Shown here in pieces: positions 40,827 through 53,500 of a DNA stretch of 64,000 nt. The stretch comes from Glandiceps talaboti (lineage: Eukaryota > Hemichordata > Enteropneusta > Spengelidae), in contig NC_135553.1 in NCBI RefSeq assembly GCF_964340395.1, forward strand, positions 23,143,449-23,207,448, written 5' to 3'. The stretch's first letter is position 1. Each line of letters starts with the position of its first letter. The notes under the pieces are model-generated. The model was given only the letters and a program-made list of their open reading frames with translations. It was not told the origin of the DNA and made no database searches. Both the position numbers and the translations under genes were made by a program.

Positions 40827-42179
40827 TATTCCAATCATTTATCCGGAATGAATTAATTCACACATCACATTAAATCAAACCAACTGGAAAAAAAATGTGA
40901 AAAGAAAAAGAAATTAGTCATGATGACATAAAGTTTTATATAAAACATTTATTACAGATGCATTAATTCAGTTTATGAGTAATCAGTATTCAGTTCCAGG
41001 GTTTAATACATAGCTAAAAATCCACAGGTTCATTATAATCTATAATTAATTAATTAATTAATTAATTAATTAATTAATGACTAATACGGGTAACTTGTTT
41101 ATTTTCTTGATATAGATGGTCTTTATCGAGTTGTGTCAATCTTGAAAAGATTACAAGTTAAAATACAACTAACAAAATATTCTATTTTGACGTTTTGGTA
41201 ACAAATTGGAGAAATAAATATGGAATATCCATAATAACGTTTAGGTTAGTCGTTACCAGAATCATACACTAGAAAGAGAGCGAAATTCTGAGGTAAAACA
41301 AATACATTATCATAAAATATTCTACCTTTATCGAAATAAGTCTTAGGTCTGGCAGAAATGTATAATATAACGCACGGTGTATAGCATTGATTACGACGGG
41401 GGGCTCAGAGACTGCCACTCACAGCTAGTGCTGACAAACCCTAACAACTACAATTTAGTAAATTAGTATTAAGTTTGTATTTTGTCTGTTTGTTTGCTTT
41501 ATGAAATGACCTGAAAAATCGACCAATCGTGATTAGAATACTGGAAATGAACCCATAGCACTCATATAATTGTGACCTAGTCAAATACAATGCAGTATTT
41601 TTTTAGAATGTGTACAGATACACATTATTGGCGGTGATGGTTTATTGTTGACATCAAACATTCGTCGCGCGGAAACCTTACAAGTACAAGTCAATGGGTC
41701 GGCAATCTCCTCAATTATGGACGTCAAGAGAGATATCAAAGGTAGAATCTGTTTACAAATATCCTTACGTACCTTCTAGAGTATATCCTGGGCCTAAACT
41801 CGACGATGAATTCTTCTGTTCGGGAAAATTCGAACTCTTTGACACAGACGCGAACAATTTTTACAAGAAAAGGCGCCAACATAGCCAATGTCCTTTGACC
41901 TTAGCATTGGCCAATCAAAATGAAGGGTTCAACCGGAAGATGCGTAACCTGTAGGCGACCTTTGACATTTCAATAATGCGCCGCCGCAATATCAATCATT
42001 GCTTGTAAACCAGTTGTAAACTTATGTACATGTACGTGCTGATGCACTGGAGACAAAGGTAATTTTTGTCTTTAGAGCAATTATCATGATATAATGCAAA
42101 GGCATTATAATTTAGAAGTTAGCCGTGTGAAATTCGCCATAGAAAATGTTGTTAGCTCTTCCATAAGGATGTGTGTGAC

Positions 42180-42298
42180 CACAGGTACTCGAATCAATGT
42201 GTAGAAAAAATGTATTAATTGTATACGATATAAATAAGACTTATTTTACATACATATATTTTTTTTTTAATCATACACATTGATTCGAGTGCCTGTGT
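42180..42298. mobile_element. Palindromic element, family H copy 1
   Basis: ACAGGTACTCGAATCAATGT ... ACACATTGATTCGAGTGCCT, imperfect inverted termini with an AT-rich centre. Confidence 0.8.
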
Positions 42299-42349
42299 GT
42301 GTGACCATCCATGACTCTGATGCTCTGACCATGCACTGGTGTATCCACA

Positions 42350-42432
42350 CACAGGCACTTGAATCAATCTGTATGAGTTTTAAAAAATGTATAGTAAATA
42401 ATACACAATTGGTTCGAGTGTCCATGGGTGTA
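42350..42432. mobile_element. Palindromic element, family H copy 2
   Basis: ACACAGGCACTTGAATCAAT and ATTGGTTCGAGTGTCCATG are diverged inverted termini around about 45 bp of AT-rich sequence. Confidence 0.75.
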
Positions 42433-42466
42433 CCCATATAAGTTATACCATGGACATGCTTATACT

Positions 42467-42586
42467 CACAGGCACTTGAATCAATCTGTATGATTTTTAA
42501 ATGTATAGTGAAAGATAGTTTACTAAATACTATATATTAAGCTATGCCTTTTAATAAAATCATACAGATTGATTCAAGTGCCTGTG
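42467..42586. mobile_element. Palindromic element, family H copy 3, perfect 31-bp TIRs
   Basis: Left end 42467-42497 (CACAGGCACTTGAATCAATC...) and right end 42556-42586 are perfect reverse complements over 31 bp. Length 120 bp, no coding capacity. Perfect ends suggest a relatively recent copy. Confidence 0.92.
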
Positions 42587-42830
42587 CATATACTTAGGTT
42601 TACTTAGATGTATTCTGAACGCAGGCTTTGTAACCTATATGTTCAGATCCGACAGGTCTGGAATTCTGCTCTGCTGAAATTATGACTTGTAGTTATACTA
42701 GTCTCCATGCTCTAACTAGCTCTAGCTAGATTTTCAAAAGAAAAGGGTATTTCCCTAGATGTGGTGAAGGAGATCTTCAGATTCAAATCCAATGGATAGC
42801 CTCTAGACTATGTTAGGACTGTCACAGGCT

Positions 42831-43205
42831 AGTCTCGGTTACCCAGACTCTTGCCATTGGAGCTCTGCCTATATAATGAGACCACCCCAATATGAATGTC
42901 TGGGGAAACCGCGTTTCAAGTATGTACCCCACGCAGGAGGAACACAGTACATTTCTTCCAAGTCACAAAAATGGAGGTTTGTTTGTTGTAAATTAGATGT
43001 CTCACTCGCTTGAGTAATGATAACTTATCACGAAAGTACCTAAATTGTTTAGCCTATAATGTTGGACATGAAGTATTCCCCAGCATACACTGCTCTAGAA
43101 GCTACTTCCTGCATGGGTGAGTTGGGCTCTTGTCTCCCCAGACTCTACTTTGGGGAGGTCTTGTAGGCTGAGCCCCCAGCAGCTAGAGTCTGGGTAACCG
43201 AGACT
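42831..43205 (-). mobile_element. Foldback MITE-like element, family D copy 2
   Basis: AGTCTCGGTTACCCAGACTC at the left and GAGTCTGGGTAACCGAGACT at the right are perfect 20-bp inverted repeats. Inner GTCTGGGGAAAC / GTCTCCCCAGAC. The interior is the reverse complement of 18919-19286. It ends about 260 bp upstream of the RING gene start codon. Confidence 0.9.
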
Positions 43206-43320
43206 ACTCACAGGCAACATGTACTACTAGTATATGATTTCAAGGCTCTGAACTTTGTATTACTTGTAATTCAATAACACAGTTGTCTTTATCTTTCCCT
43301 GTGATCATTAGGTTTTAACT

Positions 43321-43377
43321 GAAGAGAGGGGAGTCATATGAAGAGAGGGGAGTCATATGAAGAGAGGGGAGTCATAG
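43321..43377. repeat. Three tandem copies of a 19-bp unit
   Basis: GAAGAGAGGGGAGTCATAT repeated at 43321, 43340 and 43359 with an exact 19-bp period. It lies 85-140 bp upstream of the RING gene ATG, in its likely 5' UTR or core promoter. Confidence 0.95.
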
Positions 43378-43462
43378 ATGAGGCATTTCATGGGGAGATA
43401 GTAAGCAGATAAAGTGGCTGACCTGTTACACTGATTTTGACTGCCAGACAGTATTATAAAAA

Positions 43463-43970
43463 ATGTCACAGTATGATACAGACAGATTCTTGCAAACACC
43501 AGACCAAGAGCTGGTATGTTGTATCTGTCAGGGTGTCCTGGATACTCCATTAGAAACACCGTGTAGACATGTCTTCTGCAAAGTTTGTATCTCTACCTGG
43601 CTAGCTGAGAACAACAATTGTCCGACTTGTCGAAAACGAATCTCAGGACGAAACAGTCTTCAGCCAGTCTTGTCGCTTGTCACTAACATGATAAATAAAA
43701 TGCTTATGAAATGTGAATACCATGCACACGGTTGTACCACAGGCGTTATGCTTGAACATTATGCCAGCCATGTTGAAAACTGTGATTTTGAACCTTGTAA
43801 GTGTTCATATGAAGGATGTGAAGTTACTGTGGTGAAGAGAGAGTATAAAGACCATCAAGCAGAATGCATGTATAGTATAAAGATATGTAGCAAAGGCTGT
43901 CAGCTACCCGTTCGCAGATTAGATCGTACAACACACAACTGTATCGAGTCACTGAAGAAAAAAATCCAAG
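43463..43970 (+). CDS. RING-TRAF gene, exon 1
   Basis: ATG at 43463 in good context (AAAAATGTC), donor CCAAG|GTATTT, phase 1. Residues 1-169. RING core: LVCCICQGVLDTPLETPCRH then VFCKVCISTWLAEN and CPTCRKRI. The zinc knuckles follow C-x6-C-x11-H-x3-C, C-x4-C-x11-H-x3-C and C-x3-C-x11-H-x-C. The frame stays open 100 nt past the donor, so an intron-retained short form is conceivable. Confidence 0.9.
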
Positions 43971-44633
43971 GTATTTTTTTAGTTTTCATTCATGTCTCTC
44001 TCATCCGATGCTTTTCTATATATGTTTACCAGTGTAAGAATTTATCTGAAGTGTTCTATAAATTTCAATAATTTGCCATAATTGTATATATTTTATGTCA
44101 GATGTGATTTCATTTGATTGCCGTCATTTATTTTGTTTGTCAGCTGTGACAAACAAGTATCGGTCATTATCACTCCAGGTCAAGTTCATGTTATGAACTG
44201 TAATGACTGTGGCAGGGTTAGGTTAACAAGGCTTTGAAGAGAATATCCAAAGAATGTATTGTCATCAAGCCATGCTGAATTGTATGAAACATACAAGTAT
44301 TTTAATTCCTAACATCTTTACTGTTTGTTTCATACGAGTATTTCTTTATGTTTTACGAGAATATTTTGGAATCATAGCACATTTCATTAATTTGTTGGTA
44401 ATTATTTATTTCATATATCAGAGGTGACAGAGGCATTCCAGTTACACCAAGAAGCTTCGGCTGAGAAAATCCAAACATTACAAAACAAAGTGATGAACAT
44501 GAAAGATAAAAAGTTCCACAAAAGAACCCTTCCAGTGGAAGACGGTGACCAAAATCAGCAGAGAAGAGAAAGACTTTATGATGCGCACTTTCAAAGATTG
44601 TTTGATGTTGTCAGTAGTAGTAGTAGTAGTAGT

Positions 44634-44677
<44 letters not shown>

Positions 44678-45470
44678 TGAGGTGTCACTTTCAGATTATA
44701 ACAGTTCTGATGTTATATATGTGCGTTCCAATTATGAAGGCAATAATAACGATAACAACTCCGATTTGATTGATCTCGATAATTCAGAAAACGACAACCA
44801 AGACTCTGAAGTAGTTGATCCATCGCATGGAGGCCTCTCCAGTGATGCGTCTCTCACCAGTCTTAGCGATGTTTCAAATTCTGATCAGGAAAATGGCGAT
44901 GAAAGTGATTCCTCAAATGAGGGTGGTGTGAGTTGTCATCGGGAAAACGATGATAATATCGCAAGTGATAATTTAGATACTGATTCAGATGATGATCATT
45001 CATGGGAACGTGGATCCCGAGATCGGTCCACTGATGTGAGCATAAGTGATGAATTGTCAGAGGAGGATGCTTTAAACCGATCTGAGCAGTTACTTACCTT
45101 ATTGGATGCCGTTAATGAATACAGATCAAGTGAGACAGATAACTCCTGGACACCAGGCCAAGATAGCGATGATACGAATGAAGGTGATGATGTTGACGTT
45201 GATTATGACAATGATGGTGATGGTGATGAAGATGTAGATGTTGATGGTGATGAAGATGTTGATGTTGATGGTGATGAAGATGATGATGATGATGATATTG
45301 ATAACGATGAAGATGAAGATGAAGATGAGGAAGAAGAAGAAGATGATGATGATGATGATGATGATGAAGAGGAAGAGGAGGATGACAGTGATTATGCCCC
45401 ACGTAGAAAGAGACGTAGAATCAGCGAATATGAAAGTTCAAGCAACAGACAATGTGCAAGACAGAGGTAA
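43463..45470 (+). CDS. RING finger / TRAF-type zinc finger protein, two exons
   Basis: Exons 43463-43970 and 44422-45470, 1557 nt, about 518 aa. The N-terminus resembles the RNF41/RNF151/TRAF-like group: a C3HC4 RING (Cys19, 22, 34, His36, Cys39, 42, 53, 56), then three TRAF-type zinc knuckles between 84 and 160. A short helical segment, 22 serines (234-255), a long Asp/Glu/Ser region and a basic end follow. RING proteins of this type act as E3 ubiquitin ligases, and activity here is inferred from intact zinc ligands. The C-terminal substrate-binding domains of RNF41 or TRAF (MATH) are absent, so orthology to a named gene is not claimed. Confidence 0.85.
44422..45470 (+). CDS. RING-TRAF gene, exon 2
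   Basis: Acceptor TCATATATCAG, first two bases complete a Glu codon, stop TAA at 45468-45470. Residues 170-518. EAFQLHQEASAEKIQTLQNK is a probable short coiled coil. Residues 234-255 are 22 Ser encoded by AGT and AGC blocks. The middle and end are Asp/Glu/Ser-rich with GATGAT repeats, ending APRRKRRRISEYE, a candidate nuclear localisation signal. Confidence 0.82.
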
Positions 45471-46784
45471 TGAAACATGACCATGTGAGACAGGAAAAAC
45501 GTACTTATACCCAGGGCTTGAAATTAACTTTTTTTTCTTTGGTAGTCCAAGTGGGCTATCAATTTCAGAAAGTGGTAGCCCAAGGATGGTGACCAGTAGT
45601 CTTATATTCCTGGACTAAAAACAGAGTTCCTCTCTAGGAAACTTCTGTATCTGTATATCTTCCAACCTCAATTAATTTCAAATCATCGCATTATCATTGG
45701 TAGCCTAAGTGGTAACCGGTTGCCCCATGACAAGAATTGATAGTCTGTGGACACAGAACTACTGTTAATTTCGAGCTCTGATACCTAATAACTAAAGTGA
45801 TACCACTCGGCTTTTAAGTTATTATATGTAAAAGAATGCTTGAAACAATAATGTAGAAAACTAGTTATCACAAATTAAAGATTTCCTTTTCATTCACATG
45901 TTCATTTGTGTTCTTTAGACAAAAAAGATACACCAAATAGGGTACACAACTTTCTAAAAATGTACAAAATTTGCCAAAAACTGTCCATGCAGGCAAAAAG
46001 TGCATCATCTTGGATAATTTCATCAAATTGTGAACATTGTTCCAATTTCATTTTGTTACTGTCAAGGTCTTAATATTAATGTTTCTTAATATGCGTGAAA
46101 AAAAGAAGAAAAAAAACTTATAGAGTGCCATAAATCCAGACAACAGTGAAACCTAGTAAAAAAAAAAGTAAAAAGAATACTGCACTAAAATGCAGGAATT
46201 CTTTGTACAAGATCTGAAATAAATTTAGTTGTTGAATTATCGCTTTATTTTGAATACTCAAGTTGACAAACTGTTAAAATGGTGTCTAAAACCACAGAAG
46301 TATAAGATGGTCCTTGCATTCATCACTTTTTTCTTCAGATTACTGTTACAAATAAAACTTGAGTCTATTTTGATGAAAACTGGGATAACTTTTGTATGGA
46401 TGAAAACTGGGATAACTTTTGTATTGATATTTAATGGCATTCTGAAGAGTTTGAATATTATATTTTTGGTGAAATTTATGAATTAAAAAAAATTCAAAAT
46501 AAAACGTTATATTTAATCATAAATGGATATTTGTTATGTTTAAAATAGAAGTGTTATTACGTGATCTATTCATAGATTGTTTAGCACAAGGTGAGAGTTT
46601 CATATATGCAATGGTAACAATTATGTTGTGTTGGGGGGGGGGGGGGGGGGGGGGGGGTTCAGTCCATATCATTGACTTATTCTAACCTAACCCTGACTCC
46701 CAAGTTTGGTGGCAAACATATATCTATTCACAGTTTACAACCAGAAACTTTGTTTACTTGCTCTGAAATCATATTTTGTATTAG
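45471..46784. other. 3' flank of the RING-TRAF gene
   Basis: Contains a SINE-like GGGCTTGAAATTAACTTTTT fragment at about 45505-45780, two direct copies of GATGAAAACTGGGATAACTT at 46371-46422, and a run of 25 G at 46633-46657. No exon seen. Confidence 0.5.
46218..46223 (+). promoter_or_regulatory. Candidate polyadenylation signal of the RING-TRAF gene
   Basis: AATAAA about 750 nt after the stop codon. Another AATAAA is at 46498-46503. Assignment by position only. Confidence 0.35.
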
Positions 46785-47500
46785 TTCCAATCGCCGACTG
46801 AAATAATTTATCTAGTATATTTCGGCTAAATCACTACACCTTCTTCAACTGTTATTGTATACAATTTCAATGATGTAGACTTGTCACATGACCACAGGAG
46901 GGCGTTGTATACTCATGAAGTAAACTCCTTTTGGGGGTTAATTTACTTTTGGTTACACAACTTGTAGTCCAACCAATATTCACGCCAATATAGTTTCTAA
47001 GTTACACCAATGATTATACACTATAGTTACATACAGCAATGAGCAGAGGTTCCTTCTTCAGTCTTCAGTCTTCAATCGTCAGTCTCAGAGTGCTGCTATT
47101 CGTCGCTGTGATGGTCTGGTCACCCAGATGTTGGGGGCGACATTTATCAATGCAACTGGTTGACCGATTGTATTTTACCATCTCAACGATAAGTGGTTGA
47201 GCCATATTTTTGCCGTTGAGCTGAGGTTGCCATATACCAGCTGGCAGCATTCGACAAATACTACACTACTGTTATACTGCATCAACGCTGCATGCATGAA
47301 GTCATCGAGATCACCTGTCATGTAACGGACTAGGGAATGGAAATACTGAAGTTATTTGAGTATAGACAACGCCCTCCTGTGGTTACATTTTGTATATGTC
47401 AAGTCTACATAATTGAATTGTTTGCAATAACAACTGAAGAAGGCTGAGTAATTTAGCTAAAATATACTATATAAATTAGAACTAATTTGATATAGCTGGT
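46785..47500. repeat. Large inverted repeat (~150-bp arms, ~420-bp centre)
   Basis: Left arm contains TAGTATATTTCGGCTAAATC, CCTTCTTCAACTGTTATTG, TGTAGACTTG and CCACAGGAGGGCGTTGT. The right arm carries the reverse complements (ACAACGCCCTCCTGTGG ... CAATAACAACTGAAGAAGGC ... AGTATATT). The centre has no convincing frame. The GAAGAAGG...GCCGAAATATA wording is reminiscent of retroelement pseudo-LTR ends, which is only a suggestion. Confidence 0.8.
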
Positions 47501-50500
47501 CCACCACACTCGTAGGGTCACCACATTCAATGTGATTTTCAAGGTATCACTAGTATTCGTAAGAATAACGAATTTCAATCAAAACAGGTAAAATCACATA
47601 CAAGAATTGTTGAAAATCATTGCCATGTGTAGTATAGTTTTAGGGTATTTTTTGACTATTTGGTAAACAGATATTAAGTTTTGTTAACTTCTACATATTA
47701 TCTATTTACAAATGTATAATATTGCCATGTTTTCAGCATTAAAACATTTATTATTCAACATTTTGGGTTGTGCTGGAATTAATAATTTATAATATTTGTA
47801 ATATACATGGTTTATTAAAACAAAAAAATGTGACCAAACTGAAATAGTCAAATTACTTGAGTTTACATATCAGTAAAATAAAACACACACTTTTAACTGC
47901 TCATAAAACACAAAACAAAACTAACACTTTGATGTAGCTTTTTATAAGAGCTCTGTTCAGGGGTTGCTACAAGAGCGCCACCTATTGTCATTAATTAGTT
48001 TTCATAGCTGTCAAGCTTTCTTATAGCACTATCTATACCAGTGATAAAGTTGGGTTTTTTGGATTCAAGGAGGAACAAAAGTTTTATCACAAAAGATATA
48101 AAAGGAGGCAAAATATTAGAACAGATATTAATTTTAAACATCAAAATGTTCCCATTTCTTCATATTATGCCACAAGCTATCTTTTCTTTTTGAAACATAA
48201 AACTCAATGTGTGTAGCTACTCAAACATTTACATATACTTTAAGAAGATGAAAGAGGAAATAACCTTTGACTTGCAATCGAAGATCTTTTTTCTTATTTT
48301 TTTTTTTTTTTTTTTTGAGAGATATGCACAAAATCAGCATATGGCACAAGATGAATTCATAAGCATTTTCACACACCAGGTGGTTTACGAAAAACTACTT
48401 TAATAGGCCATTACAAAATAATAGGGTCACCCTAATACATAAACCTACTATGTACCCTTTAAGTATTTGAACTGTTGAGGGCGCTATACCTACATCTTTC
48501 TGGTCAGGTTTGCAGTTTGACATATAATCTTCATTCCATGATATTCCTATGGGGGTATAAACTTCCACTGTATCAGAGACACACTGGGGATGTTTTTGAA
48601 ATGAATTGGAAATACTCTTGACAACAAAACTAATCATAAATTCATATGACCTCTTCGTGGCAACTGAACCTTTCCCCTCTAAAGACCTGATCCTGTTGAA
48701 AATGACTTTGGCTTGTAGGCATGAACAATCTGGATAACTGGGTTGAAACGTTACCATTCTACCTCAATATGTTATGTCCACAAATACAAGAAGCCATATT
48801 AATCACAAGTTATTTATGCATTTGTTTTTCATGGAAATAAGCGAAAATAAGTCTTTAGCAAAAATTTCCAGGTTTAGATATCATGTGTTTTCTTTCTCCT
48901 CCATTCTTGCAATATACACAAATCATAACAGAGAACACACACATTTCAATATAATCATCTGGTATATTTATTAATATTACAAGTATTCTGTAATGATATA
49001 TTAAGTCCATAGTTTATGGAAACAAAGTCAGAAGTTCAAATAAGGGAATATACAACATGCAGATTTCAACACATATCTTCCAACAGACTTTACTGAAAGC
49101 TTCGCTGTTGGTGGTGTTTCTGTTGATCATAAGCTACACTGGAGTTTACACAATGACTAACCCTTCAGTCTAATAACAAACATGGTACTCATCACAAGAA
49201 CTGAATGAAATGAACTTAGAAGAGTATTGATAACCTTGAATCTATTCATGCTGTTCAGTTCCTACCACATTAATACAGGAAATGCAATGTGGTTTTTTCC
49301 TGAATTCAAGGCTATACTTTACACTGCAAATCTTATACAATTAAACAATAAAGACCTATTGGTGTATTTGTATTTTCAAGCCTTTGTGACAAATACCTGG
49401 AGAAATATTTGACACATATTACACTGTACTCTCTATATAGTAGGTCTGTACAATATACCATTGAGTAATACTATATTATTCCAGAACATTATACATTCAT
49501 CAGGCTTGCACAAATGAATACAAAATGGACCTAAAAATAATAACATTCCCTGTTACTGCCTAACATCAACTTCAAAATTCTGAGCACAGACACTGTACAT
49601 GAAATCAACATATGACCATCTCAGCTGGGTACAAAATGACTCACATATCCCTGACTCATCCAAACATGCATGATATACTACACAAAAGAATAGACTTTCA
49701 TGTTTGACTTCCAACACACTCAGTATATGATATACACTTTGACTGACAAGGGCAACATCGCATGACCAGGAACTGTGTGTGGAAAATTTTCAATTATGTG
49801 TATTTACATAGATCCATAGATCTGACAGTAGAAATGATGTTGACCTTGTGTTTCACTCATGTACCATTACGTTTTCGACACAAAGATAGAAATATTTCAA
49901 CTCTAGACTAACAATAACAGAAACACAACAAACACTGCAGGATCCTTTGCCCAATCACATTTAACACTGATAAGCATGGCTATTCTTTCACAGTGCAGTT
50001 ACACATGGACATGATGATTTTCATGCCTTCAATTGTGTATTTTCCAATTGATAATCAACATTACAAACTTGACTACTTCTACATCCCCCCTGTGCACAGC
50101 ATTTATGTAATTTTCTTTTGCAATGAGAAGTTGTCCAATTGTGAGTAAAAAATGTCATGGTACATGAGTGAAACACCAAACCAACATCATTCTAGTTGTA
50201 TCAATTACTGAAGTGAGCACACATCAGGCTAAAAACAGCTGTGTCATATGTCTGCCTACATGTACATGCCTGTAATCCAAATTGTTAGAATAGACAACTA
50301 CTTTACTTCTCTATTCTAGTACTAAACGATTACATACCGAGTTCAGACACTTGATACTCTGAACTTTGAACTCATTGTGCAGTGAACTTGTGACTTTGCT
50401 CCATTCATACAGTAAAATGCATTTTAGAAAGAGATCCTCGTCTCTGATGATATACAACAAATATTTCTGCAAAAGTCAATGTAAATGCTTAACAAAACAG

Positions 50501-53500
50501 GGATCAAAATCGATATTTCCATATATAAAATACACAGACATTTGCAACAATTATCATGTGTCTGTCTGAATCATGACTTGGCTTAAAGCATAAATTAACA
50601 TACATGGTTCTTGAATACAGCGTACAGAATGGACTTCATGACTGAATTTCAAATGTTCATTTCAGTTAGCCTTCTCAGTGTTTTGAACTTCTAAACTTCA
50701 CTTCACTTTCGATAATACAGGAGTATGCAGAGAAATATAGGCAGAAAGTTACATATCTATTATGGTAAAAAAAAAAATTGTGTGTCCATTAACATGGCCT
50801 CAGAAAATAGGGTTGGTAGGTCGGGGTTTTATTTTATATTGTTTTATCTTTTTAGTTGTTATTATTTTTGAAAAATATTGCTTCGACCCAAAAACAAACA
50901 AAATGTCAGTCAGACTACCCCTTCTGTGATAGTTTGATGAAATATGTAGACATCACTGGGAAAAGAAAACAGAGGTGCATGAAGGTCAAGAAGACAAAGA
51001 ATTTCTTACCTTTTTGTTTTTAATGTTTATAAAAAATGTTTAGGGTCTGAAGCTTAAACTAGAGTCGGTCAGGTTATCGGAAACACACAATTTTTCTAAT
51101 TTGGCTGGCTATGTCTGCAATTAATTTGCTTAAGTGGCCAGAAGTGGATAGAATTGTATGTAGAATACTTCTTTGATAACCTGCAGTCTTCATCAAATTA
51201 CTAAATATAATTTCAAGCAGCTTGAACATGGGGTAATGAATATGACCATAGTACCATAAAACTGAATATTGCCTAGTTTTATGTTATATAACATATGAAT
51301 ACAAACAATGATAACACTGTATCACAACACATTAATAGTTCATGTACATGAAACAATACTTTGAAATACATTATTTTTACTGTCAATTAATGTGTATGTC
51401 TATTTAACAATGCAATAAACATTGCACAAAAAGCACACGACTAAAACACAATATGAATCACAACAAAGAACACCAACATGAACATGTAAACCAATTTGGT
51501 TTTTGGAGAAATTGGATTCCATCATAGGCAGTGGTGCTTCTCCATTGTGGGTGATTCCACTGACACTGTTGACAGTGAAGTATTATGCAGAAGCTTATCT
51601 GTGGGCTTGATTCTCTATCTCATAGTCTAGAAGCTATCTGTGGGTTTGATTCTCTCTCCAGAACAGAGAGATTGAAGAGGATCGAATGTATGGATAGCTT
51701 CTAGACTATACATATACTACACACTGAAATACAAACATAACTACATTGTACAATACACATAATTTGCATGTCTATAATTTGATAGTTTTCATGTTACTAG
51801 TATTCCGATTTTGATTCAAGTGAGAGATTTATCAGTCACAAAACATTAAGTACATAATATATAGGTTGGGGACAGGGATAATTTTTACAATAAAGAAGAG
51901 AGAAAAAAATGGTCCAGTTTATTTGTTACTGTCTCCACAGAATGTCTTGATACAGGATACTAATGCATACACACACGCACGCACATCTTTCATTGTTTCA
52001 CAATGATATCGTTTACAATACTTCCTACGAACCAAAACATATTTAGGCCTTCATTCTCAGACTCCTATATATATAAAGAAACTATTTATCCATTTGTATT
52101 TGTTGCCTGCACATCACTGGCCAGCCTATCAAAACAACTCAAAGACACTTTTACCACTTCTGAAATCTGACTGAAATCTGAATAACATTATAATGTTCAA
52201 GGAGTCTGAGTTCATAATTCTGAGTGAAAAGTTTGACTTAAAAAAAAAAGATTTCTAACTGTTCAGAAAACAAACCCAAAATGTTGAAATTGTCTGCAGT
52301 CAGGTCTGTACAACATCAATGAAAATCAAATTTGTTTTTCACAATTGTTTGAATTGGTGAGTAGAAATTTTCATTCATAAACCTAGACTTTGCAAACAAG
52401 TACATGTAGCTGCAGATAACCATTTCTACTTCAGTGTCCTATAAATAGTTCTGTCAAAACACTATTTTTTGTTTTCTTTTTGTTTAGGCACCATCACTTA
52501 AATTCTTTGTTTGCCATCCGTGTGTGGGTAGGTTTGTTGGCAGATTCAGAAATACAATCAAATTTCATTTTGCTCAAAATTTCCACCGAGGGCCTTATAT
52601 CAGACTACTACAAATGGAAAGACGGTACACAATTTTTCAGTATAATTACAACACATTTCTAAATAGATGTTTAAGACAATCAAACTTTGGATTTTGACAT
52701 TTGTATTTCACCAGTGTGGTAGATTAAAGTACAAACAGAAAATGAACGAACAGAAAAGTGAATTTTACATGACATGCTAGCATTGTGGGGTTTTTTTGTG
52801 TTTGTTTTTTTCCTGTCTGCCTGGTAGGTTTTGGGGAAATTCAAGGACGGCAAACAAAGTATTCAATTGATGGTGTCTTTAATACTCTGTTTTTAGTTTA
52901 TCTGTATGTGGCACTTTTCAGTCACAAAGCACCTTTCTTTTCTTTTTTTTTATACATCACAACAAAATTACTGTTTTAAAATGCAAAACTTGTTTGTGTA
53001 CATCTGACTGTGACAGTAGATTTAGTTTGGACATGTTTATTCTTGAATATCAGTCTTTTTAACAATTGGACGAATCAGAAATATGAGAATTATTGTCCTA
53101 TTTGCGACAGAGGTATTTTCCAACATTAACAATTATTGCACGTATAATATTCAAATTTCTTGCAAGTGACAATTTAAACAAAAACACTGTCATAACAATT
53201 TTGTATCTGCAGTATGAACAGACTTTTCAAGGCATTACGAATAGTAATGAATCTTAGTTTGATATTTAAATTACTTTGGCATCGTTCCAATGAATATTTT
53301 AATTGTACCTTCAATGGTTTGGCAGAGTGCCAACAATACTGAATATACAGCTTGTGATAACCTATAAACCTGGTATAACTGGAGGCAAAAAACGGTTTAT
53401 AAATGAGACTAGTTATATATTTTGGGGTAGTATAAGCTCATGTTGTAAATCTGAATAATACCACCGCCTATACTCACTTCCAAGATTAACTTATACTTTG

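Larger units (their letters stand above)
40827..43462. other. Head-to-head promoter region between ATAD5 and the RING-TRAF gene
   Basis: Contains (TTAA)n at 41044-41078, a CpG-bearing stretch at about 41640-41960 (TCGTCGCGCGGAAACC), three palindromic elements (42.18-42.59 kb) and a family D element. An 86-codon plus-strand frame at 41694-41954 has no recognised domain. No TATA box was assigned. Confidence 0.5.

Noticed and set aside
41694-41954. 86-codon plus-strand frame between ATAD5 and the RING gene
   Set aside because: Composition is protein-like and it lies in a CpG-bearing stretch, but no domain, no partner exon and no conserved motif could be seen. It may be a first exon or chance.
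44545-45480. Shadow frames rich in Val/Ala, Met or His over the acidic exon
   Set aside because: They are other-frame translations of AGT/AGC and GAT repeats. Only the frame joining exon 1 in phase is kept.
48395-48757. 120-codon minus-strand frame
   Set aside because: No recognisable motif and no adjoining exon. Probably chance within a long non-coding stretch.
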